The notes beneath the pieces were generated by a model. The model did no database searches. It saw only the letters and a list, made by a program, of their open reading frames with translations, and had not been told where the DNA came from. Made by a program: the position numbers and the translations under genes. From Endozoicomonadaceae bacterium (GTDB lineage Bacteria; Pseudomonadota; Gammaproteobacteria; Pseudomonadales; Endozoicomonadaceae), in NCBI GenBank assembly GCA_023146365.1, contig JAGLCE010000013.1, positions 1-21,347 of the forward strand: DNA of 21,347 nucleotides. Direction: 5' to 3'. Below, piece after piece: positions 7,803-16,208 of this stretch (position 1 is the stretch's first letter; every line of letters begins with the position of its first letter).

Positions 7803-8587
7803 TTGCGCCCCTTGAAGAACGTCAGTATTCTCCGGATATCCTGTTTATCTTTGGCGTTCAGCGTTGAATGACCACGATAATCGAGGAAGAAGCGCATGCG
7901 CTGGGTTCGACTTAACTGTTGCGATGCAACCTTATCAAGGCAGGCGATATCTTTCAGTAACCGATGACGCTGTATTAGACCGAACCAACGCTGCCCTACC
8001 GGACAATCGATCAGATAAATCTGTGGTTTTTCACCATCTTGGGTAACGAGAATATTCCGCCATTTTAAATCATTATGTGCAAAACAATAGTCGTGCAGCG
8101 TGCGCACAACGTTGGCGACTTGATTAATCACACTGCTCACCCATGCTCGGTTGTTCAATAATGGTGAATGGTTCTTTACCATCGTTGCCAGATCATTCGT
8201 GTTTTCCAATGTTTCAGTGACCAGTACACCACGCACCGTTTTGCTGAAACAACGCTCTGTGCCATAAGCCACAATATTGATGGTCGGAACATTGAGACGC
8301 TTGAATAATAACAGGTTTTTCCACTCAATCTGAATACGACTCCAGCCCAGCCAGCTGCGAAGACCCTTCGTCGAGTGATAGCGTTTTACATAAAACGATG
8401 AACCGTCGATTTCGTGACGAAAAACAATACTTTCTGAATCGGATGAGGCCAATGGCACGCGGGGTTCAATGGCAAACATCTTCTCCAGCGAATCCAATGC
8501 GTTTGCGACCTTGGTCTGGCGATAGTCCGGTGTTATAGAACAAGTGACCGTATTAAATAATCGACACCATTGCTTGATGGCAATCAC
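7799..8587 (-). CDS. LPS-core heptose kinase-like protein (WapP/WapQ-like)
   Basis: A sugar-kinase-like protein of 262 residues if read from the GTG at 8587; the frame also offers a GTG at 8593 (264 residues). The 8587 start is preferred because it makes the usual 4-nt GTGA overlap with the waaP stop and places GGTGA 6 nt upstream. Motifs, numbered from the longer start: YVKRYHSTKG (68-77) with the ATP-binding Lys, Glu90, catalytic loop HNDLKWRNIL (173-182), and LIDCP (194-198) as the metal-binding Asp. The family acts in the cytoplasm on nascent LPS core sugars. It lies between waaP and a double-kinase gene in an overlapping operon. Pseudomonas has two genes here (wapP, wapQ); only one is present, and I cannot say which. 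Confidence 0.85.
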   Translation of the reverse strand: MIAIKQWCRLFNTVTCSITPDYRQTKVANALDSLEKMFAIEPRVPLASSDSESIVFRHEIDGSSFYVKRYHSTKGLRSWLGWSRIQIEWKNLLLFKRLNVPTINIVAYGTERCFSKTVRGVLVTETLENTNDLATMVKNHSPLLNNRAWVSSVINQVANVVRTLHDYCFAHNDLKWRNILVTQDGEKPQIYLIDCPVGQRWFGLIQRHRLLKDIACLDKVASQQLSRTQRMRFFLDYRGHSTLNAKDKQDIRRILTFFKGRK

Positions 8588-9405
8588 AGCCACTCACCAT
8601 TCTTCGATTTTCTGTGGTAACGGCGGTGAAGTGTTTGCACTTTTCGCTCCAGTGGTTGCCATAACCATTGATATTGAGTAAAGGCTTCACGCAAAGGGAG
8701 TCCGGTATAAATTCGGATAAATCGAAATAGATCCCGCTGGCTCAAACCAATATCAACGACTGAAAACCAGAGCCCGGCAATGTCCTTGATGATCCAACGT
8801 TTTGGCGTTATTGAGCGGATCTGACTGCGGTGCAGATCAATCAACGACAATGTTATGTTATCAGGATCAATGTTAGCAAGACCGTGGGGAATATACAGCA
8901 GAAAATGGCATATATAGTAATCCCGATGGTTAACACCATTTTGATGCAGCCGCCTACTAACATCAGCCACCCTATTGATCAATGCGATTTTGAGCTGAAA
9001 GGACGGTGGAGCAGTGGGCCACTCGACACACAAGTCTTCCAGGCTGATTGTATTGATCAAATCCTCTGTCACGATGAACGACTTTTGGTGTGCAGGATTG
9101 CTGCCCTGTTGACCATAGGCGACAGCTGTCATTGTTTTTACACCCAAGGATTCAAGCTTCTGAATAGCTCTCCATTCATTGCCAGCACCCAGAACCGGTG
9201 CACGTAGTCGGATCAGATTATCCAGAATCTCTTTCCAGCCGACGCCTTGATGAATTTTGATGAAGAAGCTCTTGCCATATTGCTCAAATTGCAAGGTCTT
9301 ACGAGCTTCGAGCTGGCGATAGACCTTACCTTGCAGAGTTTCTATCTTCTCGAAAGGATCACAACCTTTCCAGGCGCACTTAAAATCATTACACAACCAG
9401 AACAT
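8584..9405 (-). CDS. waaP: Lipopolysaccharide heptose I kinase WaaP (RfaP)
   Basis: Phosphorylates heptose I of the LPS inner core with ATP on the cytoplasmic side; in Pseudomonas this step is essential. The protein has 273 residues, the family's usual length. Motifs: FFIKIHQGVGWKEI (47-60) with the ATP-binding Lys50, Glu77 in NEWRAI, catalytic loop VNHRDYYICHFLL (158-170) with Asp162, and LIDLHRSQIR (188-197) with Asp190. The frame is open much further upstream, to 9639, but that part lies over waaG. The ATG at 9405 overlaps the waaG stop as TGATG, which sets the start. It belongs to the waaC-waaG-waaP operon and is translationally coupled at both ends. Confidence 0.95.
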   Translation of the reverse strand: MFWLCNDFKCAWKGCDPFEKIETLQGKVYRQLEARKTLQFEQYGKSFFIKIHQGVGWKEILDNLIRLRAPVLGAGNEWRAIQKLESLGVKTMTAVAYGQQGSNPAHQKSFIVTEDLINTISLEDLCVEWPTAPPSFQLKIALINRVADVSRRLHQNGVNHRDYYICHFLLYIPHGLANIDPDNITLSLIDLHRSQIRSITPKRWIIKDIAGLWFSVVDIGLSQRDLFRFIRIYTGLPLREAFTQYQWLWQPLERKVQTLHRRYHRKSKNGEWL

Positions 9406-10544
9406 CAGGCTGCTCCTGTCAGCTTGGCGCCAATCGTCTCGATGAGAGCTGTAGCATGTTCCGGCATACTGTAAATATTCGCAGTATCGGCAAAAGCCAG
9501 TGCACGGGTCTGCCACTCTTTGCGTAAAGACGCCGATTGAAGAATATTGACCAACTGCGCATTCATTGCCTCTTGACTGAATGGCGAGCGGATCAGCTCT
9601 CCCGCACTGGCTTCGATGATGTAATGGGCGTAACCGCAAACGTCGGTACAGAAGACCGGCAAACCGGCCACTAGTGCCTCCAGTAACACAGTGCCTGTAT
9701 TTTCATTATGCGCCGGATGAATCAGCAGGTCTGCACCCAACAAGAAGCGAGGCACATCATCACGCCCGGGAAAAAAAGTAATCTGTCGTGCAATACCCAT
9801 TTTATGTACTTGTCGATTGAACGGTCGAGGGTTATCCTGTCCGACGACGAACAACCGTGTTTTTGCCTTTAGCGCGCTGGGCAATAAGTTGATCGCTAAC
9901 AGGGCACGATCCACACCTTTGGTCTTGAAACCAGAACCGATCATCAGCAGTAACATATCATCGTCGTTTACGCCGAAATCATCACGAAATTTTGCGCGGA
10001 TTACATCACCGTTGTCAGCTCTCCGACGATCGCGAGATATACCAGGGGGTAACAGATGGAGACGCTCTGATGCAGTGCCGTAATATTGTTCAAACAGAGG
10101 TTTCTGAACTGCTGAGATCAGCAGAGATTCAGTATGACTTTTGCGACCAAACACGGCTCGTTCATACGCCGAGAAGTGCCGATAACGCGCACCCAAACGA
10201 TACCATCGACTTCGCTGATGCCTCACCTTATCTTCGTAGCAGGTATCGGCAGCATAATAGATGTCGAGCCCTGGCATTTTGTTGAAGCCGATGATGAGAT
10301 CTGCCGGATGCTGGGTCAGACAGTTGAATACATAATCATGGAATTGTTGGTTTCTTGCGCACGCACTAAACGTTTTTGGCTTCCATGTGTGGATCTCAAA
10401 ATCATCCGGATACTCACCGTCCCACTGCAAGGTATAAACGACAATATGATGCCCCCGCGTCTGACAGGTCAGTGCGATCCGTAAGAAGTCCCGTTGGAGG
10501 CCACCAAACGGAAAATATTTATAGAGAATAAATGCCAGTCTCAT
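9405..10544 (-). CDS. waaG: LPS core glucosyltransferase WaaG (RfaG)
   Basis: A GT4-family retaining glycosyltransferase that adds the first hexose of the outer core to heptose II, working at the inner face of the cytoplasmic membrane; in enterics the donor is UDP-glucose. The 379-residue protein begins MRLAFILYKYFPFGGLQRDF, typical of WaaG. It has a donor-phosphate-binding stretch GSGFKTKGVDR (203-213) and the EX7E motif in NENTGTVLLEA (Glu281 and Glu289). The ATG overlaps the waaC stop as ATGA. Pseudomonas WaaG uses UDP-galactosamine-type chemistry, so the actual sugar here is open. Confidence 0.95.
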   Translation of the reverse strand: MRLAFILYKYFPFGGLQRDFLRIALTCQTRGHHIVVYTLQWDGEYPDDFEIHTWKPKTFSACARNQQFHDYVFNCLTQHPADLIIGFNKMPGLDIYYAADTCYEDKVRHQRSRWYRLGARYRHFSAYERAVFGRKSHTESLLISAVQKPLFEQYYGTASERLHLLPPGISRDRRRADNGDVIRAKFRDDFGVNDDDMLLLMIGSGFKTKGVDRALLAINLLPSALKAKTRLFVVGQDNPRPFNRQVHKMGIARQITFFPGRDDVPRFLLGADLLIHPAHNENTGTVLLEALVAGLPVFCTDVCGYAHYIIEASAGELIRSPFSQEAMNAQLVNILQSASLRKEWQTRALAFADTANIYSMPEHATALIETIGAKLTGAA

Positions 10545-11611
10545 CGGACTCCTGTTGATTCACAGACCATCTCCCTCAGTCTGTTATCAGCGGCTGATCT
10601 GTGTGGTGCTCTGATAATCGATGCCAGCGCTTGCCAGACGATATCCGCTGTCAACGGAGCAAATATTGGCGGCTCGACATTATTCTGAGTATTGCAGGAA
10701 GGGTATTGATCAATGGTCAAATGTACCTGCTGTTCACCATAGGTTCCAACAAGGTCAGGACTGGTGGGGCCGTAGAGTGAAACTGCTGGCACGTCCAATG
10801 CGGCCGCCAGATGACCAAGACCCGTATCCACCGTCACCACTGCACTGGCACCAGCAATCACGCTAGCGATATCACGAAGATTCAGTTGAGGCAGTACACG
10901 TACACCGTCGACAGTGAAGGCGATACGTTCAGCCCTCAACCGCTCTTTTTCATTACCCCAAGGCAGACAGACAACATAACCTCGCGCTGTTACGCATCGA
11001 GCCAGTGCACACCAATAAGCCTCTGGCCAGTGCTTGGTTTTCCAAGTCGTGCCATGAAGAAAAACCATATAATTCTGAATAGGGCAAACCCCTTGGATAT
11101 TGCTGAAATAGTCAGCATCCAAGCCAAAGCGCCCTTTGATCGCTGGTACGGTATAGCCCAGTGACAAAGCAAATAGCTGCCTGACCCGCTCAACCGCATG
11201 CTGATGCCTGGCGACCGAGTGTGTTTGATCATAATAGTACGCAGCAACAGACTCCCGTGCCGAGTTTTTATCCAGACCGTGTACCAATCCTTGTGTGTAA
11301 CGGGTTAGCCAAGCGCTTTTCAGAAGACCTTGGGCATCGATCACAATGTCATAGGACGTTTGCGTCAGGGAGTCCCGGAAACGCCGCCACTCACCACTAC
11401 GCCAAGTTCGGAACGGGTGTTTACGCCACCGTCGGATAGCCACTGGAATCACTCGATCTACCGCAGAGTGCCAAGCCGGAACTTCGGAAAAACCCTCTTC
11501 CACGACCCAGTCGAAACGAACACCGGCGATAGCTTCCGTTGCATCAGTCAATGCGGGCAGCGTGTGAATCACGTCCCCCATGGATGAAGTTTTAATGACC
11601 AGCACCTTCAC
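10541..11611 (-). CDS. waaC: ADP-heptose:LPS heptosyltransferase I WaaC
   Basis: A GT9 glycosyltransferase that adds L-glycero-D-manno-heptose I to Kdo2-lipid A. The 356-residue protein opens with MKVLVIKTSSMGDVIHTLPA, holding the acceptor-site Asp13. It has HGTTWKTKHWP (186-196), whose Lys/His cluster contacts the ADP-heptose phosphates in WaaC, and VDTGLGHLAAAL (261-272) followed by SLYGPTSP, the usual sugar-nucleotide loop. The start is GTG, with GAGGGAG 8 nt upstream. It is the first gene of the LPS operon. In Pseudomonas waaF precedes it; here 170 bp of non-coding DNA separates it from ilvE. Confidence 0.95.
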   Translation of the reverse strand: MKVLVIKTSSMGDVIHTLPALTDATEAIAGVRFDWVVEEGFSEVPAWHSAVDRVIPVAIRRWRKHPFRTWRSGEWRRFRDSLTQTSYDIVIDAQGLLKSAWLTRYTQGLVHGLDKNSARESVAAYYYDQTHSVARHQHAVERVRQLFALSLGYTVPAIKGRFGLDADYFSNIQGVCPIQNYMVFLHGTTWKTKHWPEAYWCALARCVTARGYVVCLPWGNEKERLRAERIAFTVDGVRVLPQLNLRDIASVIAGASAVVTVDTGLGHLAAALDVPAVSLYGPTSPDLVGTYGEQQVHLTIDQYPSCNTQNNVEPPIFAPLTADIVWQALASIIRAPHRSAADNRLREMVCESTGVR

Positions 11612-11781
11612 ACTACCCGCTCCCTCATGACCATGAGGAGTGTCAGTCTACCAAGCGTAACCCGTATCCAGAGAGGGGAACACTGTTTCAAACCGTTAGT
11701 ATGTGCTGCTAGGAACATCCATTCACCGATGCTCATCAAGGCTGACTGTCGGGACAATATAGGTTAATCAATAACAATAAA
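11612..11781. other. Spacer between ilvE and waaC, where waaF is expected
   Basis: No waaF coding sequence or recognisable remnant is seen. On the minus strand, a 42-codon frame beginning at an ATG near 11734 ends with a TGA that overlaps the waaC GTG. It has no evident ribosome site, so I treat it as unsupported. The stretch must contain the promoter of the waaC operon unless transcription reads through from ilvE. A CTCATG-AC-CATGAG near-palindrome lies at 11624-11637. Confidence 0.4.
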
Positions 11782-12708
11782 TTAACGAACAAGGGTCAGC
11801 CATTCGGGATGAATGTCTCGTTGCCCAGCCACCTGATCAAAGTACATTGTCTGTAACGTTTTGGTGATAGGACCACGACAGCCGTCACCGATCATCCTAC
11901 TGTCATGCTCACGGATCGGCAAAACTTCCGCAGCAGTTCCAGTAAAAAAAGCTTCTTCGGCAACATAGACTTCATCACGGGTGATACGCTTCTCTCGAAC
12001 TTCCAGCCCTATCTCCCGCGCAAACTGGATGATTGTGTCACGGGTAATGCCTTCCAGGCAGGAGGTCAGCTCTGGAGTATACAGAATGCCATCATCCTTA
12101 ACCATGAAGAAGTTTTCACCACTGCCTTCTGCTACATAACCTTCGTTATCCAGCAATAGAGCCTCTTCACAACCGCAGTCCAAGGCTTCTCTGAGCGCCA
12201 GCATGGAATTGATGTAATGACCGTTCGCCTTGGCCTTACACATGCTGATATTCACATGGTGTCGGGTGTATGAGGAAGTACGGATTTTTATCCCCTTCTC
12301 CCTCATTTTAGGATCCATATAAGAGGGCCACTCCCAAGCTGCGACAACACAATGCGTTTCCAGATTATCAGCGCGAAGCCCCATACCTTCTGATCCGTAG
12401 AAACACATCGGGCGAAGATAGGCGGAATCTAGACCACTCTCTCTCACAACGGTTTTCTGTGCTTCCAGTAGTTCTTCGTAGCCGTACGGAATTTTCATCC
12501 CCAAGATATGGGCGCTGCGGAAGAGACGCCGAGTATGTTCCTGTAATCGAAAAATGCATGGCCCCTGATCAGTGGCATAAGCGCGCACCCCTTCAAAGAC
12601 GCCAAGACCATAATGAAGGGTATGCGTCAGGACGTGGGTTGTCGCATCACGCCAAGGAACCAACTTGCCATCATACCAAATCACACCATCGCGATCAGCA
12701 AAAGACAT
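11782..12708 (-). CDS. ilvE: Branched-chain amino acid aminotransferase IlvE
   Basis: A PLP-dependent fold-type IV transaminase that interconverts Leu, Ile and Val with their 2-keto acids using glutamate/2-oxoglutarate. The 308-residue length matches the family. Seen: the N-terminal GVFEGVRAY (37-45), RPMCFYG (99-105), the PLP lysine in KAKANGHYINS (Lys160), EGSGENFF (194-201) and CLEGITRDT (217-225). The ATG at 12708 has AGGAG 8 nt upstream; a GTG two codons earlier would leave only 2 nt and is rejected. In Pseudomonas ilvE lies in the same place between glnE and the LPS genes. The 206-bp gap to glnE contains a candidate promoter. Confidence 0.97.
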   Translation of the reverse strand: MSFADRDGVIWYDGKLVPWRDATTHVLTHTLHYGLGVFEGVRAYATDQGPCIFRLQEHTRRLFRSAHILGMKIPYGYEELLEAQKTVVRESGLDSAYLRPMCFYGSEGMGLRADNLETHCVVAAWEWPSYMDPKMREKGIKIRTSSYTRHHVNISMCKAKANGHYINSMLALREALDCGCEEALLLDNEGYVAEGSGENFFMVKDDGILYTPELTSCLEGITRDTIIQFAREIGLEVREKRITRDEVYVAEEAFFTGTAAEVLPIREHDSRMIGDGCRGPITKTLQTMYFDQVAGQRDIHPEWLTLVR

Positions 12709-12737
12709 CAGCACTGCTCCTGTCGAAAATCTCTCTT

Positions 12738-12767
12738 ATTATGCTCGAATTAGACTCATTGCTACAA
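12738..12767 (-). promoter_or_regulatory. Candidate promoter of ilvE
   Basis: On the minus strand, TTGTAG (plus 12762-12767), an 18-bp spacer and CATAAT (plus 12738-12743), about 30 bp upstream of the ilvE start. The -10 matches 5/6 and the -35 only 3/6. It suggests ilvE can be transcribed independently of glnE; it is a weak visual assignment. Confidence 0.3.
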
Positions 12768-12914
12768 CAAACGTTACCTCAATCAAAGACGCGCATTTCC
12801 AGCAATCAAGACTGATCTTAACTCAATTCAGCCAATATCGTTCAGATTGTTTCCAATCGCTGCTTTACGATTTTTCGTATTTCACCCAACACCCAGCAAT
12901 AACCGCTTTGTGGA

Positions 12915-15869
12915 TTAACCAGCCACTTTCTTCTGTAGTGTCTCTGTTTGCATCAGATGATCCCAGATCGCTATGACGGTCTTCCTCTCCTCATGAAACT
13001 GGTCAGACGATACTCTACTACCCAGATTCTGCAAGGCTCTCAGGTGCAGCGTTTTACGATAGGTCTGATAGATACACCGGAGTTTCTTGCAGTCCTGCAC
13101 AGGCAGAATCTGAGCCTGTTCCATCTCCTCAAGGATGCGAATATTATCACTCCAGGTCGACAAGGACGGAAATTCATGAAACCAAGCCAACACCACATAC
13201 TGGGTGATGAATTCAATATCCACAATGCCACCGACGTCCTGCTTTAAATGGAAGTGATGTTTCGCATTCCAAGTGTTTAGACGTGTACCCGCGCCCGTCT
13301 CCTTGACACCTAGATTGCTGCGCATTTTATGGCGCATGTCGAGTACTTTTTGGCGTAACTCGTTCAGGTCACGATCGGCAGCCAATATGGTGGAGCGCAT
13401 CACTTCAAACATTGCGCCTAATTTAGGACAACCGGCGATAACCCTCGCTCTCACCAAGGCTTGATGCTCCCACGTCCATGCTTCATTTTTCTGGTACTTT
13501 TCAAAGGTAGGAAAAGAAGAAACCAGCAAGCCAGAGCTACCGAAAGGTCTGAGTCGCATATCAACCTCATAAAGCTGTCCAGAGGCTGTTGAAGTTGACA
13601 GAATGTGAACAATACGTTGACCCAATCGGATAAAAAACTGATTGTTATCCAGCTCGCATTCGCCATTGGTACTCAGATTAAGACCACCATTGTGAATAAA
13701 TACCAAGTCAATGTCGGATCCAGGCCCCAGCTCAACCCCCCCCAACTTGCCGTATCCCACGATAATAAACCCAGGATCACAAGGTTTGTCAGCGGTCTCC
13801 ATTGGCTGGCCGTAGCGTGCAACCAAGTGATGCCAAGCGATACTCAGCACCTCCTTCAGAACAGCTTCCGCTATCCATGTCAGATAATCGCTCTGTTTCA
13901 TCAGAGGCATGGTACCCACTACCTGTGCGGCAGCAAGACGCAGTACATGAGCCATTTTGAAATAGCGAAGCGCTTCCATCTGGGATTCAAGATCATCCTC
14001 TGGGATATGAACCAGCTGCTGACGTAACTCCTCCTGAAGCACCTGCTGATTGGGCGGCGCATAAAGACTGCCAATATTCAGAAATTCATCCAGCAATACC
14101 GGATGACGAGCAATCCTCTCACTGATCCATGGACTGGCAGAGCAGAGCTTGACCAGATGCTCCAGTGCATGAGGATTTTCTATTAATAATGCCAAGTAAG
14201 CGGTTCGACGCAGCACTGCTTCGATAATGGGCAGCACCTGAGTCAGCGCCTGATCTGGCTGATCAGAATGACTGATGGTTTGTAGCAAGATTGGAATAAA
14301 CTGGCGAATTCGATCTGCGCTCTGGCGTCGAACGGTGCTTAATACCCTACTGTCACGCAAATTCAGCAGGCATCGGTGTGCAGCTTTTGGATCGGTAAAA
14401 CCATGCCGCTCGAACAGTTTCACTTCTTCCTCTGGGCTACACAGGGCTGACCATAGCGCTTTCCAATCACTGTCAGGCTGAATGGATGATTGCTGATTGG
14501 CATTCGGGTCACGAACCACCTTCTCAAAGTGGTAAATCACCCGTTTTTGGTGATAATCAAGCGTTTTGTGGAAGGCTTGGCAAGTGTCGTAACCCATCAC
14601 CCAGGCAAGGCGCTCATTATCCTGCTCAGCGACGGGCAAGGTTTGCGTTTGGCGATCGGCAACCGCCTGCAAGGCATGTTCCGTATTTCTGAGTAAATAA
14701 TAAGCCTTACTGAGTTCGTCACAGACTGTTTCCGGCAGATAATTCAACTCTGTCAGTACGGTAAGAATGCGGAGTAGTGATCGTTGCTGTAGTTGACGCT
14801 CCCGACCACCATGGATCAACTGAAAGCTCTGGACAATAAATTCAATCTCGCGAATGCCACCAGGCCCGAGTTTAATATTATTCAGCATATTCCGGCGAAA
14901 GACTTCACAATGAATCAGACGCTTCATCTCTCGCAAGGCTTCGACGGCACCAAAATCAAGGTAACGACGATAAACAAAGGGCTTGAGTGTTTGCAACAGC
15001 TCATTGCCCTGACCAATATCTCCGGCGACAGCTCGAGCTTTGATCATGGCGTATCGTTCCCAGTCTCTGCCATGATCCTGATAATACTGCTCCATAGCGG
15101 CAAAGCTGAGCACCAAAACACCGCTTTTTCCGTAGGGGCGCAGCCGCATATCAACACGGAAAACAAAACCATCCTCTGTTTTGGCATCCAAAGCGGCAAT
15201 GAGTTTCTGACTCAGTCGAATGAAAAACTCCTGATTGCTCAGAGGGCACGAGCCTCCCTGGACCTCCCCTATGCAGGGATAGCAGAAAATCAGGTCGATA
15301 TCAGACGAGAGGTTGAGTTCACAGGCACCCAGCTTACCCATGCCCAATACCACCATTTTCTGAGGTACCAATTCTGACTCTGGTGTTGGCAACCCATAAG
15401 GTGTACCCAGTGACGCACACAGTCGCTCATAAAGCCACTGACAAGCGCCATCAATGCAGCAGTCCGCCAGATTCGACAGATCGTTCATAGTTTCCGTTAA
15501 ATCCGCAAGCCGGTTTAGGTCTCGCCAGATAATGCGCAATTGATGATAATGGCGAAACTGTCTCAGAGCAGATGCCAGTTCATCTTCTGATGTAATGGTC
15601 AATAATATTTCGCTCAGAGATTGCTGAATCACTTTTTTTGGCAATATCTGTGTTAATTGTCCATCCTGAATCAATGTTTTGAGAATCTCTGGCAGTCTCA
15701 TGCAGAGATCAGAGGCGTAATCGCTACCGCCCCAGCAAACATCCAGCTGGTTATTGAGGGACTGATCCAGACTCTCAAGCAGTTGCTTGTTATCAGCACC
15801 GGCCTCGACAAACTGCTGCCGACAGCGCTGAAGTAACTGACGGATGTGTTCAGGCATAGAAGTAATCAT
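12915..15869 (-). CDS. glnE: Bifunctional glutamine synthetase adenylyltransferase/adenylyl-removing enzyme GlnE
   Basis: Adenylylates and deadenylylates glutamine synthetase in response to the PII protein and glutamine, setting nitrogen assimilation. The 984-residue length agrees with Pseudomonas-type GlnE. Two nucleotidyltransferase halves are seen. The N-terminal (deadenylylating) half has GMGKLGACELNLSSDIDLIF, with the Asp pair at 190/192, and VDMRLRP at 239-245. The C-terminal (adenylylating) half has GYGKLGGVELGPGSDIDLVF, with Asp719/Asp721, and a second VDMRLRP. The LGPGGIREIEF stretch (334-344) follows the first domain. The ATG at 15869 has no obvious Shine-Dalgarno; an ATG four codons in is the alternative. 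It is divergent from aceE. Confidence 0.97.
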   Translation of the reverse strand: MITSMPEHIRQLLQRCRQQFVEAGADNKQLLESLDQSLNNQLDVCWGGSDYASDLCMRLPEILKTLIQDGQLTQILPKKVIQQSLSEILLTITSEDELASALRQFRHYHQLRIIWRDLNRLADLTETMNDLSNLADCCIDGACQWLYERLCASLGTPYGLPTPESELVPQKMVVLGMGKLGACELNLSSDIDLIFCYPCIGEVQGGSCPLSNQEFFIRLSQKLIAALDAKTEDGFVFRVDMRLRPYGKSGVLVLSFAAMEQYYQDHGRDWERYAMIKARAVAGDIGQGNELLQTLKPFVYRRYLDFGAVEALREMKRLIHCEVFRRNMLNNIKLGPGGIREIEFIVQSFQLIHGGRERQLQQRSLLRILTVLTELNYLPETVCDELSKAYYLLRNTEHALQAVADRQTQTLPVAEQDNERLAWVMGYDTCQAFHKTLDYHQKRVIYHFEKVVRDPNANQQSSIQPDSDWKALWSALCSPEEEVKLFERHGFTDPKAAHRCLLNLRDSRVLSTVRRQSADRIRQFIPILLQTISHSDQPDQALTQVLPIIEAVLRRTAYLALLIENPHALEHLVKLCSASPWISERIARHPVLLDEFLNIGSLYAPPNQQVLQEELRQQLVHIPEDDLESQMEALRYFKMAHVLRLAAAQVVGTMPLMKQSDYLTWIAEAVLKEVLSIAWHHLVARYGQPMETADKPCDPGFIIVGYGKLGGVELGPGSDIDLVFIHNGGLNLSTNGECELDNNQFFIRLGQRIVHILSTSTASGQLYEVDMRLRPFGSSGLLVSSFPTFEKYQKNEAWTWEHQALVRARVIAGCPKLGAMFEVMRSTILAADRDLNELRQKVLDMRHKMRSNLGVKETGAGTRLNTWNAKHHFHLKQDVGGIVDIEFITQYVVLAWFHEFPSLSTWSDNIRILEEMEQAQILPVQDCKKLRCIYQTYRKTLHLRALQNLGSRVSSDQFHEERKTVIAIWDHLMQTETLQKKVAG

Positions 15870-15953
15870 AGAATTATCGGTCTAACCAGTAAGACATCAA
15901 CAAGCAAGATAGTATCGAGTTTTTTACAGATTTTCTCGATAATGATTGCATTT

Positions 15954-15969
15954 ATCGTTAAATCGTTAA
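15954..15969. repeat. Tandem 8-bp direct repeat, possible operator
   Basis: Two adjacent perfect copies of ATCGTTAA, with a near copy 33 bp further on that abuts the candidate aceE -35 box. Regularly repeated short sites in a divergent promoter can be regulator-binding sites. No known regulator is recognised. Confidence 0.45.
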
Positions 15970-16011
15970 ATATGGCTTTATGACATAAAAAAATCAGCTA
16001 CGATTGTTAAA

Positions 16012-16039
16012 TTGACAAAAAACGTAGTAAAAATACCAA
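16012..16039 (+). promoter_or_regulatory. Candidate aceE promoter
   Basis: A perfect TTGACA -35 hexamer (16012-16017). The best -10 at a normal distance is poor (TACCAA at 16034-16039, 16-bp spacer), as could be the case for an activator-dependent promoter. It would give a leader of about 160 nt. The -35 is clear; the promoter as a whole is uncertain. Confidence 0.3.
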
Positions 16040-16208
16040 TCAGCTTGAGTCATCAATCCGCAGGCCAACTTGCGGAACTCAGTAGAGCGGACACAGCATG
16101 CCGTAGCATGTCGCCAACGGACTCAAGCTTACCATTTGAACATCAGGTGGCTGGGTGCGATGGATTTCGTTGCATTTGTGCCTCCTCTTTAGGGCTTGGA
16201 GCACGGCA

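Larger units (their letters stand above)
15870..16208. promoter_or_regulatory. Divergent glnE/aceE control region
   Basis: A 339-bp gene-free stretch that must carry promoters in both directions. Seen: a perfect tandem repeat ATCGTTAA-ATCGTTAA (15954-15969) with a one-mismatch third copy ATTGTTAA (16003-16010); a TTGACA hexamer directly after it; and two small hairpins in the presumed aceE leader, TCCGCA/TGCGGA (16057-16076) and GCATGC-CGTA-GCATGT in the 16096-16113 region. No PdhR-type inverted operator was found. A frame open from 16012 and the in-frame extension of aceE to 16155 look spurious. Confidence 0.5.

Noticed and set aside
9406..9639. N-terminal extension of waaP to 9639
   Set aside because: Those codons lie over waaG in another frame and are Cys/Arg-rich; family length and the TGATG overlap support the ATG at 9405.
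11609..11734. 42-codon minus-strand frame whose stop overlaps the waaC GTG, as a possible leader peptide
   Set aside because: No Shine-Dalgarno at its ATG and no similarity; waaC has its own good ribosome site.
16155..16208. Upstream extension of aceE by 18 codons
   Set aside because: No ribosome site there; the ATG at 16209 has GGAG 7 nt upstream and matches the family start.
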